A stretch of DNA of 64,000 bases. Origin: Pseudomonas psychrophila HA-4. GTDB taxonomy: Bacteria > Pseudomonadota > Gammaproteobacteria > Pseudomonadales > Pseudomonadaceae. Position 1 is the first letter of the stretch. Each line of letters opens with the position of its first letter. The stretch spans positions 41,820 through 105,819 of the forward strand of contig NZ_ALJC01000131.1 of the NCBI RefSeq assembly GCF_000282975.1, in the 5' to 3' direction. This document shows, in pieces, positions 9,394 through 17,592 of the stretch. Made by a program: the position numbers and the translations under genes. The notes beneath the pieces were generated by a model that searched no databases, was not told the DNA's origin, and worked only from the letters and a program-made list of their open reading frames with translations.

Positions 9394-11139
9394 ATGAAAC
9401 CCCTTGCTACGGCTTACAGCCAACGCCTGATACGTGGTCAAACGCCCTCTTATGAGCGCTTGCAAGCACGCCTTGCCGAAGATGGCGGCGAACTCGGCAC
9501 CACCCCAGCCGCCGTGCACTGTGGCTGGGGTCGAGTGCTGATCGGGCATACCTTTCCCGATCCGGTCAGCTTGGCGAACGAGCTGCTAAACGAGCAAACC
9601 GGTGAGCGTGACATCGCGCTGTACGTCGCTGCGCCCCAGCAAGTCTTGGCCCAATCACCGCAACAGTTGTTTCTCGACCCCTCGGACACGTTGCGTCTGT
9701 GGTTTACCGATTACCGCCCGGCGACCCGGGTGTTTCGCGGCTTCCGCATTCGTCGTGTACAGAGTGAAACCGACTGGAACGCGGTCAATACGCTGTATCA
9801 GGCCCGCAACATGCTGCCGGTCGACCCAGCATTGCTCACGGTGCGGCACAAGGGCGGCCCGGTGTACTGGCTGGCCGAAGACGAGGACAGCGGCGCAGTG
9901 ATTGGTAGCGTGATGGGTTTGAATCATCACACCGCTTTTCATGATCCTGAGAACGGCAGCAGCCTGTGGTGCCTGGCCGTTGACCCGCAATGCTCACGCC
10001 CAGGCGTGGGCGAAGTGTTGGTGCGGCACTTGATCGAGCACTTTATGAGCCGAGGCTTGAGTTACCTCGACTTGTCGGTGCTGCATGACAACCTGCAAGC
10101 GAAAAGTCTTTACAACAAACTGGGTTTTCGCACGTTGTCGACGTTTGCCATTAAACGTAAAAACGGCATCAATCAGCCGCTATTTCTAGGCCCTGGCCCG
10201 CAGGCAGGGCTTAATCCCTACGCGCGGATTCTGGTTGAAGAGGCTTATAAGCGCGGGATTGATGTGCATATCGATGACGCAAGCGCGGGGCTGTTCACAC
10301 TTAACCACGGCGGTCGGCGCATTCGTTGCCGCGAATCGCTGAGCGACCTGACCAGCGCCATCAGCATGAGCCTGTGCCAAGACAAAAGCCTGACCCACAG
10401 CGTGTTGAGCAGTGCGGGCTTAAACGTGCCGACGCAACAACGCGCGGGCAATGCCGATGACAACCTAGCGTTTCTGGAAGAGCACGTGCGAGTGGTGGTC
10501 AAACCACTGGATGGCGAACAAGGCAATGGCGTGGCCGTCGACTTGCAAACCACTGAGCACGTGCAAGAAGCGATCAAAGCAGCCCAAGCCTTTGACAGCC
10601 GGGTGCTACTCGAAAGCTTTCACGAAGGTCACGATCTACGGATCGTCGTGATTGGTTTTGAAGTCGTTGCGGCTGCCATACGCCGCCCGGCGCAGGTGAT
10701 CGGCGATGGTCAACACAACGTACAGCAATTGATCGAAGCCCAAAGCCGTCGTCGCCAAGCGGCCACACAGGGCGAAAGCCGCATCCCACTTGACGCCGAA
10801 ACCCTGCGTACTGTGCAGGCAGCGGGCTATGAGTACGACAGCGTTCTGCCCGCTGGCCAATTACTGGACGTGCGCCGCACCGCTAACTTGCACACGGGCG
10901 GCTGCCTTGAAGACGTTACGGCAATCCTCCATCCGGTACTGGCCGATGCGGCGATTCGCGCTGCCCGTGCGCTGGATATTCCGGTGGTTGGGCTGGACAT
11001 GATGGTGCCTGCCGCCGATCAACCCGATTACGTCTTTATCGAAGCTAACGAGCGTGCAGGCTTGGCCAATCATGAACCCCAACCCACCGCCGAGCGCTTT
11101 ATAGACTTGTTATTCCCTCACAGTCAGCCCGCGCCCTGA
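9394..11139 (+). CDS. ngg: N-acetylglutaminylglutamine synthetase (GNAT plus ATP-grasp)
   Basis: 581 residues with two domains. A GNAT acetyltransferase spans about 115-255 (AVDPQCSRPGVGEVLVRHLI, then AKSLYNKLGF). An ATP-grasp ligase spans about 275-575 (VVVKPLDGEQGNGVAVDL, LLESFHEGHDLRIVVIG, FIEANERAGLANH). One protein can therefore acetylate glutamine and join it to a second glutamine to form N-acetylglutaminylglutamine. The product is the substrate of the amidotransferase encoded just upstream, three bases away. The domain pair is diagnostic of the NAGGN pathway known from Pseudomonas and Sinorhizobium. It is cytoplasmic and presumably induced by osmotic stress, although no such promoter is recognisable here. 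Confidence 0.94.
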   Translation: MKPLATAYSQRLIRGQTPSYERLQARLAEDGGELGTTPAAVHCGWGRVLIGHTFPDPVSLANELLNEQTGERDIALYVAAPQQVLAQSPQQLFLDPSDTLRLWFTDYRPATRVFRGFRIRRVQSETDWNAVNTLYQARNMLPVDPALLTVRHKGGPVYWLAEDEDSGAVIGSVMGLNHHTAFHDPENGSSLWCLAVDPQCSRPGVGEVLVRHLIEHFMSRGLSYLDLSVLHDNLQAKSLYNKLGFRTLSTFAIKRKNGINQPLFLGPGPQAGLNPYARILVEEAYKRGIDVHIDDASAGLFTLNHGGRRIRCRESLSDLTSAISMSLCQDKSLTHSVLSSAGLNVPTQQRAGNADDNLAFLEEHVRVVVKPLDGEQGNGVAVDLQTTEHVQEAIKAAQAFDSRVLLESFHEGHDLRIVVIGFEVVAAAIRRPAQVIGDGQHNVQQLIEAQSRRRQAATQGESRIPLDAETLRTVQAAGYEYDSVLPAGQLLDVRRTANLHTGGCLEDVTAILHPVLADAAIRAARALDIPVVGLDMMVPAADQPDYVFIEANERAGLANHEPQPTAERFIDLLFPHSQPAP

Positions 11140-11210
11140 ACGGCCGGCGCTGAACGTCCATCCTCCCGCGTGTCATGCGCAATTAGGCGCGCGGGGCCTC
11201 AGGAGCTTTT

Positions 11211-12398
11211 ATGAAACAGACCTTGCCTGAACCCGACCTCGACTACCTGCAACGGGTACTGCTGGAAATGCTCGCCATCCCCAGCCCGACCGGCTTTACC
11301 GACACCATCGTGCGCTATGTTGCCGAGCGCCTGGACGAATTGGGCATTCCGTTCGAACTGACACGACGCGGCACCTTGCGCGCCACACTCAAAGGCCAGC
11401 AAAGCAGCCCGGATCGCGCTGTTTCTGCGCACTTAGACACCATTGGCGCCAGCGTGCGGGCGATCAAAGACAACGGCCGGTTGGTGCTGGCGCCAGTGGG
11501 TTGCTGGTCAAGCCGTTTTGCCGAAGGCAGTCGAGTCAGTTTGTTTACTGACACCGGCGTGATTCGCGGAAGCGTGTTGCCATTAATGGCTTCAGGCCAT
11601 GCGTTCAACACGGGCGTAGACGAATTACCGGTGAGCTGGGACCACATCGAATTGCGCCTAGACGCTTACTGCGCCACCCGTGCGGACTGCGACTCGCTGG
11701 GGGTCAACATTGGCGACTTCGTCGCGTTCGACCCCTTGCCTGAATTTACCGAAAGCGGGCATATCAGCGCACGGCACTTAGACGACAAGGCTGGTGTGGC
11801 GGCGTTACTCGCGGCGCTCAAAGCCATCGTTGACAGCGGTGAGCAGCCGCTGATCGACTGCCACCCGTTGTTCACCATCACAGAAGAGACCGGCAGCGGC
11901 GCGGCGGCTGCATTGCCGTGGGATGTGAGTGAGTTTGTCGGGATTGATATTGCGCCCGTAGCCGAGGGCCAGCATTCCAGTGAACATGCGGTCAGTGTGG
12001 CGATGCAGGATTCGGGTGGCCCGTATGACTATCATTTGTCACGGCACCTGTTGGGGTTGGCCACCCACAACGACATACCGGTACGCCGCGATATGTTCCG
12101 TTACTACTTCAGTGATGCGCATTCAGCCGTCACGGCGGGGCACGACATTCGCTGTGCCTTGCTGGCATTTGGTTGCGACGCGACCCACGGCTATGAGCGC
12201 ACACACATTGATAGCCTGGCGGGGTTGAGCCGTTTATTGAGTGCTTACCTGCTGAGTCCGCCGGTTTTTGCCAGCGACGCCCAACCGGCGCAAGGCTCAC
12301 TGGACCGTTTTAGTCACCAGTTGGAGCACGATGCCCAAATGGAAAGCGATACCCGCGTACCGTCGGTCGACAGCCTGGTGGGGGAAAACAGGGGCTGA
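11211..12398 (+). CDS. M42-family metallopeptidase of the NAGGN operon
   Basis: 395 residues, preceded by an AGGAGC ribosome site. Metal ligands and catalytic residues of the M42/M20 aminopeptidase fold are visible: VSAHLDTIG (His-x-Asp), RHLDDKAGVAALL (bridging Asp), TEETGSG (Glu-Glu), GIDIAPV and, near the C-terminus, SDAHSAVTAGHDI. It is consistently the third gene after asnO and ngg in Pseudomonas and is annotated there as the osmoprotectant-system peptidase. A role in NAGGN turnover or in trimming acetylated peptides is inference. The 71-bp gap after ngg shows no clear terminator, so one transcript is likely. A REP hairpin follows the stop. Confidence 0.88.
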   Translation: MKQTLPEPDLDYLQRVLLEMLAIPSPTGFTDTIVRYVAERLDELGIPFELTRRGTLRATLKGQQSSPDRAVSAHLDTIGASVRAIKDNGRLVLAPVGCWSSRFAEGSRVSLFTDTGVIRGSVLPLMASGHAFNTGVDELPVSWDHIELRLDAYCATRADCDSLGVNIGDFVAFDPLPEFTESGHISARHLDDKAGVAALLAALKAIVDSGEQPLIDCHPLFTITEETGSGAAAALPWDVSEFVGIDIAPVAEGQHSSEHAVSVAMQDSGGPYDYHLSRHLLGLATHNDIPVRRDMFRYYFSDAHSAVTAGHDIRCALLAFGCDATHGYERTHIDSLAGLSRLLSAYLLSPPVFASDAQPAQGSLDRFSHQLEHDAQMESDTRVPSVDSLVGENRG

Positions 12399-12405
12399 AA
12401 ATAAT

Positions 12406-12484
12406 CTGTAGGAGCTCGTCTCGCGATCTTTTAAACAATCAAAAGATCGCGAGACAATCGAACGTCGACCGGCTGCTCCTACAG
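12406..12484. repeat. REP-type inverted repeat, family A
   Basis: CTGTAGGAGCT at the left end pairs with the GCTCCTACAG end on the right. Inside is a perfect 15-bp stem, GTCTCGCGATCTTTT (12418-12432) with its complement (12441-12455), around an 8-base loop. The same core (CGCGATCTTTT ... AAAAGATCGCG) recurs at 57805-57875 and 62705-62774. It sits between the convergent 3' ends of the M42 gene and cysG and may also act as a terminator or mRNA stabiliser. Confidence 0.85.
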
Positions 12485-12500
12485 TGTTCTTGCCGCGCCG

Positions 12501-13895
12501 TTAAACCTGCGATTGAGCGCCTTCAAACCACGCCAGCTTCTCACGAAGCAACACCACTTCGCCTACGATCACCAAGGTCGGGGCATGCACTTCGTGCTCC
12601 GCAACCAACGTTGGCAAATCCTTCAACGTGCCGGTAAAGACGCGCTGATTCGACGTAGTACCTTGCTGAATCAAGGCTGCCGGGGTATCCGCCGAACGAC
12701 CATGAGCAATCAATTGCTCGCAGATAATCGGCAAGCCGATCAGGCCCATGTAGAACACCAACGTTTGCGCCGGAGCAACCAAGTCGTTCCACGGCAAATT
12801 GCTGGTGCCATCCTTCAAGTGCCCGGTCACAAAACGCACGGACTGCGCATAATCGCGGTGCGTCAACGGGATCCCAGCGTAAGCCGCGCAACCACTGGCA
12901 GCGGTAATGCCCGGCACTACCTGGAATGGAATCCCGTGGGCGGCAAGTTCTTCGATTTCTTCGCCGCCACGACCAAAGATGAACGGATCTCCACCTTTTA
13001 GTCGCACTACGCGCTTGCCTTGTTTGGCCAAATCTACCAATTGCTGGTTGATCTGGTCTTGCGGCACCGCGTGATCAGCTCGACGTTTGCCCACATAGAC
13101 GCGTTCAGCATCGCGACGGCACAGTTCCAGAATGGCCGGAGCCACCAAACGGTCGTACAGCACCACATCAGCCTGCTGCATTAGGCGCAGGGCACGAAAG
13201 GTCAGCAGGTCAGGATCACCCGGCCCGGCACCCACGAGGTACACCTCGCCGGTGGTCTGCGCCGCTTCGCCATTAATCTTGGCCAGCAGCAAACGCTCGG
13301 CTTCGGTGCCCTGCCCGGCCAGTTGACGTTCGGCAATCGGGCCTTGGAATACGTCTTCCCAGAAACCACGTCGTTGCTGCACATCCGGGAACAAGCCTTT
13401 GACCTGGGTCCGAAAGCGCGCGGCAAGGCCCGCCAACTGACCGTAGGTCGAAGGAATCCAGGTTTCGATCTTGGCGCGTATCAAGCGTGCCAGCACTGGC
13501 GCGTCACCACCGCTAGAGATAGCAATCACTAACGGTGAACGATCAACGATGGCTGGGAAGATCACGCTGCACAGCGCTGGCGCGTCCACTACGTTTACCG
13601 GCACGCAACGTCGATGGGCATCCGCAGACACTTGGGCGTTGAGCGGCTCATCGTCGGTGGCGGCGATGATCAGCCCGCACCCGTCAAGGTCGGCCTCAAC
13701 ATAACCACGCAACACCAGCTCACCACCGCTACTGTTTACCAACTCGCACAGCTGGGGCTCTACAGCAGGCGCAACCACCCGCAACACCGCGCCGGCATCG
13801 GCCAGCAGTCGAGATTTGCGCAAGGCAATCTCCCCACCACCGACCACCAGTACACGGCTGCCCCGCAGGTTATGAAACAGCGGCAGAAACTCCAT
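12501..13895 (-). CDS. cysG: Siroheme synthase CysG
   Basis: 464 residues, the normal trifunctional length. The N-terminal Rossmann domain (VLVVGGGEIALRKSRLLADA, about 14-34) is the NAD-dependent precorrin-2 dehydrogenase and ferrochelatase part. The C-terminal part, from about 217, is uroporphyrinogen-III C-methyltransferase: YLVGAGPGDPDLLT, YVGKRRADH, RLKGGDPFIFGRGGEE, VVPGITAASGCAAY. It makes siroheme for sulfite and nitrite reductases in the cytoplasm. The ATG follows the serS stop directly with no gap, so it is translated from the same message as serS. Confidence 0.96.
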   Translation of the reverse strand: MEFLPLFHNLRGSRVLVVGGGEIALRKSRLLADAGAVLRVVAPAVEPQLCELVNSSGGELVLRGYVEADLDGCGLIIAATDDEPLNAQVSADAHRRCVPVNVVDAPALCSVIFPAIVDRSPLVIAISSGGDAPVLARLIRAKIETWIPSTYGQLAGLAARFRTQVKGLFPDVQQRRGFWEDVFQGPIAERQLAGQGTEAERLLLAKINGEAAQTTGEVYLVGAGPGDPDLLTFRALRLMQQADVVLYDRLVAPAILELCRRDAERVYVGKRRADHAVPQDQINQQLVDLAKQGKRVVRLKGGDPFIFGRGGEEIEELAAHGIPFQVVPGITAASGCAAYAGIPLTHRDYAQSVRFVTGHLKDGTSNLPWNDLVAPAQTLVFYMGLIGLPIICEQLIAHGRSADTPAALIQQGTTSNQRVFTGTLKDLPTLVAEHEVHAPTLVIVGEVVLLREKLAWFEGAQSQV

Positions 13896-15176
13896 TTAGC
13901 CGATGACCTCAATGCCGCCCATGTAAGGCTTGAGCACTTCAGGCACACGGATGGAACCATCTGCTTGCTGGTAGTTTTCCAACACAGCAACCAAGGTACG
14001 GCCTACAGCCAGACCTGAACCGTTGAGGGTATGAACCAGCTCAGGTTTGCCGGTTTCCGGGTTGCGGAAACGCGCTTGCATGCGACGGGCCTGGAAGTCA
14101 CCACAGTTAGAGCACGACGAAATTTCGCGGTACTTGTCCTGGCTCGGGATCCACACTTCCAAGTCATAGGTTTTAACAGCGCTAAAACCCATGTCGCCGG
14201 TGCACAGCGCGAGTGTGCGATAAGGCAGTTCAAGCAGTTGCAGCACTTTTTCAGCGTTGCCCACCAGACCTTCTAGCGCGTCCATCGAGGTCGAAGGCTC
14301 GACGATCTGGACCATTTCAACTTTGTCGAACTGGTGCTGGCGAATCATGCCGCGTGTGTCACGGCCCGACGCACCGGCTTCGCTACGGAAGCATGGCGTG
14401 TGCGCCACGAATTTGATCGGCAGCGATTTGTGATCAACGATTTCGCCCGACACGATGTTGGTCAGCGACACTTCAGCCGTCGGAATCAAGTACAGATCGG
14501 CTTCGCCTTCGCGGCTGATCTTGAACAGGTCTTCTTCGAACTTAGGCAATTGGCCAGTACCCTGGAGCGCAGGCGCCTGTACCAGGTAAGGCGTGTAAGC
14601 CTCTTCGTAGCCGTGTTCGTTGATGTGCAGGTTGATCATGAACTGTGCCAAAGCACGGTGCAGACGAGCGATCGGTCCACGCAGCAAGGCAAAACGGGCG
14701 CCGGACAGCTTGGCGGCGGTTTCAAAGTCCAGCCAGCCGTATTGCTCGCCCAGCGCGACGTGGTCCTTGATCTCGAAATCAAAGGCTGTAGGCGTGCCCC
14801 AACGACGAATTTCGACGTTGTCGTCTTCGTCTGCACCGACCGGCACCGATTCGTGTGGCAGGTTCGGCAAGCTCAATAGAATCGAGTCCAACTCGGTCTG
14901 GATCGCGTCCAGTTCAACCTTGCCATTGGCCAAGTCGCTGCCCATGGTTTCAACGCTGGCCATCAGTGGCGCGATATCTTCGCCGCGCGCCTTGGCCTGA
15001 CCAATGCTTTTGGAGATGGCATTGCGCTCAGCCTGCAGGCGCTCGGTCAGGGTCTGAACTTCTTTACGCTTGGCTTCCAGCGCGTCGATGCGCGCCACGT
15101 CCAGCTTAAAGCCACGGGATGCCAGGCGATCCGCTACGTCCTGAAGGTTGGTACGTAACAGTTTGGAATCGAGCAT
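13896..15176 (-). CDS. serS: Seryl-tRNA synthetase
   Basis: 426 residues, standard length. The N-terminal antiparallel coiled coil (about 27-100) that grips the long variable arm of tRNA-Ser is clear, followed by the class II catalytic core: TAEVSLTNIVSGE, CFRSEAGASGRDTRGMIRQH (motif 2), FDKVEMV, SSCSNCGDFQARRM and GSGLAVGRTLVAVLENYQ (motif 3). It charges tRNA-Ser with serine. It lies in a minus-strand run behind crcB (16-bp gap) and directly before cysG. Confidence 0.97.
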   Translation of the reverse strand: MLDSKLLRTNLQDVADRLASRGFKLDVARIDALEAKRKEVQTLTERLQAERNAISKSIGQAKARGEDIAPLMASVETMGSDLANGKVELDAIQTELDSILLSLPNLPHESVPVGADEDDNVEIRRWGTPTAFDFEIKDHVALGEQYGWLDFETAAKLSGARFALLRGPIARLHRALAQFMINLHINEHGYEEAYTPYLVQAPALQGTGQLPKFEEDLFKISREGEADLYLIPTAEVSLTNIVSGEIVDHKSLPIKFVAHTPCFRSEAGASGRDTRGMIRQHQFDKVEMVQIVEPSTSMDALEGLVGNAEKVLQLLELPYRTLALCTGDMGFSAVKTYDLEVWIPSQDKYREISSCSNCGDFQARRMQARFRNPETGKPELVHTLNGSGLAVGRTLVAVLENYQQADGSIRVPEVLKPYMGGIEVIG

Positions 15177-15192
15177 GTCGGTTTCTCGTTTA

Positions 15193-15567
15193 TCAAAGTT
15201 TGGTCAGGGACAGGCCAGCCCAGGTCGCGAGCAGCCCGCCGAATACACTGAGGGCCGCATAGCCCAGTGCCAATGGCACTTGCCCGCTTTCAAGCAGGCG
15301 CACCGTATCCAGTGAAAAGGATGAAAAAGTAGTCAAGCCACCCAGGAAACCAACCATCAGTCCGGCACGGACTTCAATCGGTACTTCTGGACGGATCAAA
15401 AAAAGTCCGTAAAGGACGCCAATCAGCAGGCAGCCCACGATATTAACGGCCAATGTCGCGGTATAGAAGTGCTTTGGCCAATTGGCGTTGATCCAATTAC
15501 CCGTAGCGAATCGCAATAATGTGCCTGCTATACCGCCGACCGACACCGCAGCGATCAAGGGAATCAC
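15193..15567 (-). CDS. crcB: Fluoride ion channel CrcB/Fluc
   Basis: 124 residues with four predicted membrane helices. The family hallmarks are present: AVNIVGCLLIG with the conserved Asn, and GFLGGLTTFSSFSLDTVRL with the Phe/Thr track of the pore. Such proteins act as inner-membrane dual-topology dimers that export fluoride. The start is GTG at 15567, overlapping the rarA stop (GTGA), so translation is coupled. No fluoride riboswitch is expected or seen because the gene is inside an operon. Confidence 0.92.
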   Translation of the reverse strand: MIPLIAAVSVGGIAGTLLRFATGNWINANWPKHFYTATLAVNIVGCLLIGVLYGLFLIRPEVPIEVRAGLMVGFLGGLTTFSSFSLDTVRLLESGQVPLALGYAALSVFGGLLATWAGLSLTKL

Positions 15568-16889
15568 GGTTTTCTCCGCTGCCGCGGGCTAGCTTGGTCC
15601 AATGCGGCCAAGTGCTTAAGCTTCTCGCCGATCTTAAGCTCCAGCCCACGCGGCACAGGCTGATAGAGCTGCAACGGCTCAAGTTCGTCGGGGTAGTAGT
15701 CTTCACCCGCGGCATACGCATCGGGTTCATCGTGGGCGTAGCGGTACTCATCGCCATACCCCAATTGCTTCATGAGCTTGGTCGGCGCGTTACGCAAATG
15801 TAACGGAACTTCCAACGAACCGTACTCGGCAGCACTGCGCAATGCCGCCTTGAAGCCCATATACACCGCGTTGCTTTTCGGCGCACAGGCCAGGTAAGTG
15901 ATGGCCTGGGCCACGGCCAACTCGCCTTCGGGGCTGCCGAGCCGCTCTTGCACGTCCCAGGCCGAGAGGCACAGGCTCAAGGCACGCGGATCAGCGTTGC
16001 CGATGTCTTCACTGGCCATGCGCACCACCCGGCGAGCGATGTACAGCGGGTCGCAACCGCCATCAATCATCCGCGCAAACCAGTACAGCGCACCGTCCGG
16101 GTTGGAGCCACGCACCGATTTGTGCAAGGCCGAAATTTGGTCGTAAAACGCCTCACCGCCTTTGTCGAAGCGCCTCTGGGTATCGCCCAGCAAGTCATGC
16201 AGCAGGTCGACGCCGATTTCACTGTGGTCTTCCGCCAGGTCAGAGGCGTTTTCCAGCAGGTTGAGCAAACGTCGGCCATCACCATCAGCGGCCCTGAGCA
16301 ACGTTTGGAAACCCTCATCGCCCAAGGTTAGGCCTCGCTTGCCTAGGCCTTTGTCTTCGGTCAACGCCCGGTGTACCAACTTGTGCAACGCCGTCTCGTC
16401 GAGGCTTTTAAGCACGTACACCCGCGCCCGCGACAACAGGGCGTTGTTGAGTTCAAAGGAGGGGTTTTCGGTGGTCGCGCCGATAAAAATCAGGGTACCG
16501 TCTTCAACGTAGGGCAAGAACGCATCTTGCTGCGACTTGTTGAAGCGGTGCACTTCGTCGACAAACAGGATGGTCCGTCGCCCGTATTGACCGGCTTGCT
16601 GCTTGGCGATTTCAACCGCCTGACGGATTTCCTTGACCCCGGCGAGGACCGCCGAGACCGTTTCAAAATGCGCATCCGACACTTCTGCGAGCAATCGTGC
16701 CAAGGTGGTTTTACCCACCCCCGGCGGGCCCCAGAAGATCATCGAATGCAACGCGCCCTGCTCCAGCGCTTCACGCAGTGGCTTGCCCCGGGCAAGTAAG
16801 TGTTCTTGACCGACGTACTCATCCAGATTGGCTGCACGCAAACGGGCAGCCAAGGGTTGGGCAATCGGGGCACTTCGAAACAGATCCAT
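15564..16889 (-). CDS. rarA: Replication-associated recombination protein A (RarA/MgsA, AAA+ ATPase)
   Basis: 441 residues. Walker A GPPGVGKTT is at 54-62, Walker B is ILFVDEVHRFNK, sensor 1 is GATTENPSFELN, and the C-terminal tetramerisation domain includes SDPDGALYWFARMIDGG-like sequence. It is related to clamp loaders and RuvB and acts at stalled replication forks. It lies between lolA (27-bp gap) and crcB (4-base overlap), the order seen in many Pseudomonas genomes. Confidence 0.95.
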   Translation of the reverse strand: MDLFRSAPIAQPLAARLRAANLDEYVGQEHLLARGKPLREALEQGALHSMIFWGPPGVGKTTLARLLAEVSDAHFETVSAVLAGVKEIRQAVEIAKQQAGQYGRRTILFVDEVHRFNKSQQDAFLPYVEDGTLIFIGATTENPSFELNNALLSRARVYVLKSLDETALHKLVHRALTEDKGLGKRGLTLGDEGFQTLLRAADGDGRRLLNLLENASDLAEDHSEIGVDLLHDLLGDTQRRFDKGGEAFYDQISALHKSVRGSNPDGALYWFARMIDGGCDPLYIARRVVRMASEDIGNADPRALSLCLSAWDVQERLGSPEGELAVAQAITYLACAPKSNAVYMGFKAALRSAAEYGSLEVPLHLRNAPTKLMKQLGYGDEYRYAHDEPDAYAAGEDYYPDELEPLQLYQPVPRGLELKIGEKLKHLAALDQASPRQRRKP

Positions 16890-16916
16890 AGCAGCGTTTG
16901 AAACCTCGTCCAGGGC

Positions 16917-17552
16917 TTATTCCTGGATGACATCAGCCCCTTTCGGGATATCGAACTTGAATTTGGACGCAGGGATCGGCACGTTGGCCTTGACCCCGGT
17001 GAACAGCAGGTCAGTACGCTGACCCACGCTATCAACCAAACGCATGTTATTGATCAAACCCTTGTTAAACGACAGGTTCAGCGAGTCAAACAGGGTGTCT
17101 TTGGTCTTGGGCTTGAGAGTGAAGTCCATCACATCACCAGCCTGTTTGGAGGTAATGTCAAAACTTTCGCTGATTTTTGATACATCACCCGAGAGCAGCA
17201 AGGCCGGGGTCTGAGTCAGGCGCTGGTCAAGCTTCTTGATGGTGACCTGCTCAAGGTCCGGGTCCCACAAGGTGACCTTCTGGCCATCGGAAACCATGGT
17301 CTGCTCATTCGGCGCATCAGTGTGCCAGTAGAACCGCCCCGGACGCTGCAAGGCCATTTGCCCTTTAGTGTCTTGGAGCTGAGTCCCGCCGCCATCCAGG
17401 GTCAACTGAGAAAAATCGGCCGTCAACGTTTCCGACCGTTCCAGAAGGCTGGTCAGGCTCTGTACATCCGCGGGAGCGGAACTGGCGGAAAAGGCAGTTA
17501 ACGCCAAAACCGGTAGCAACAACATGCTGACAAGACGCATGGAAATCCTCAT
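16917..17552 (-). CDS. lolA: Outer-membrane lipoprotein carrier protein LolA
   Basis: 211 residues. A signal peptide (MRISMRLVSMLLLPVLALTA) with likely cleavage after SASSA shows export to the periplasm. The mature part has LolA features: SLLERSETLTADFSQLTLDG, GQMALQRPGRFYWHTDAP, VTLWDPDLEQVTIKKLDQ. It ferries lipoproteins from the LolCDE transporter to LolB at the outer membrane. It lies 40 bp behind ftsK and before rarA on the same strand. AGGAAATCC just upstream of the ATG supplies a ribosome site. Confidence 0.95.
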   Translation of the reverse strand: MRISMRLVSMLLLPVLALTAFSASSAPADVQSLTSLLERSETLTADFSQLTLDGGGTQLQDTKGQMALQRPGRFYWHTDAPNEQTMVSDGQKVTLWDPDLEQVTIKKLDQRLTQTPALLLSGDVSKISESFDITSKQAGDVMDFTLKPKTKDTLFDSLNLSFNKGLINNMRLVDSVGQRTDLLFTGVKANVPIPASKFKFDIPKGADVIQE

Positions 17553-17592
17553 TGATTAGTTAAACCCTGCTTGCAGATTACCTGCGAGCAGA

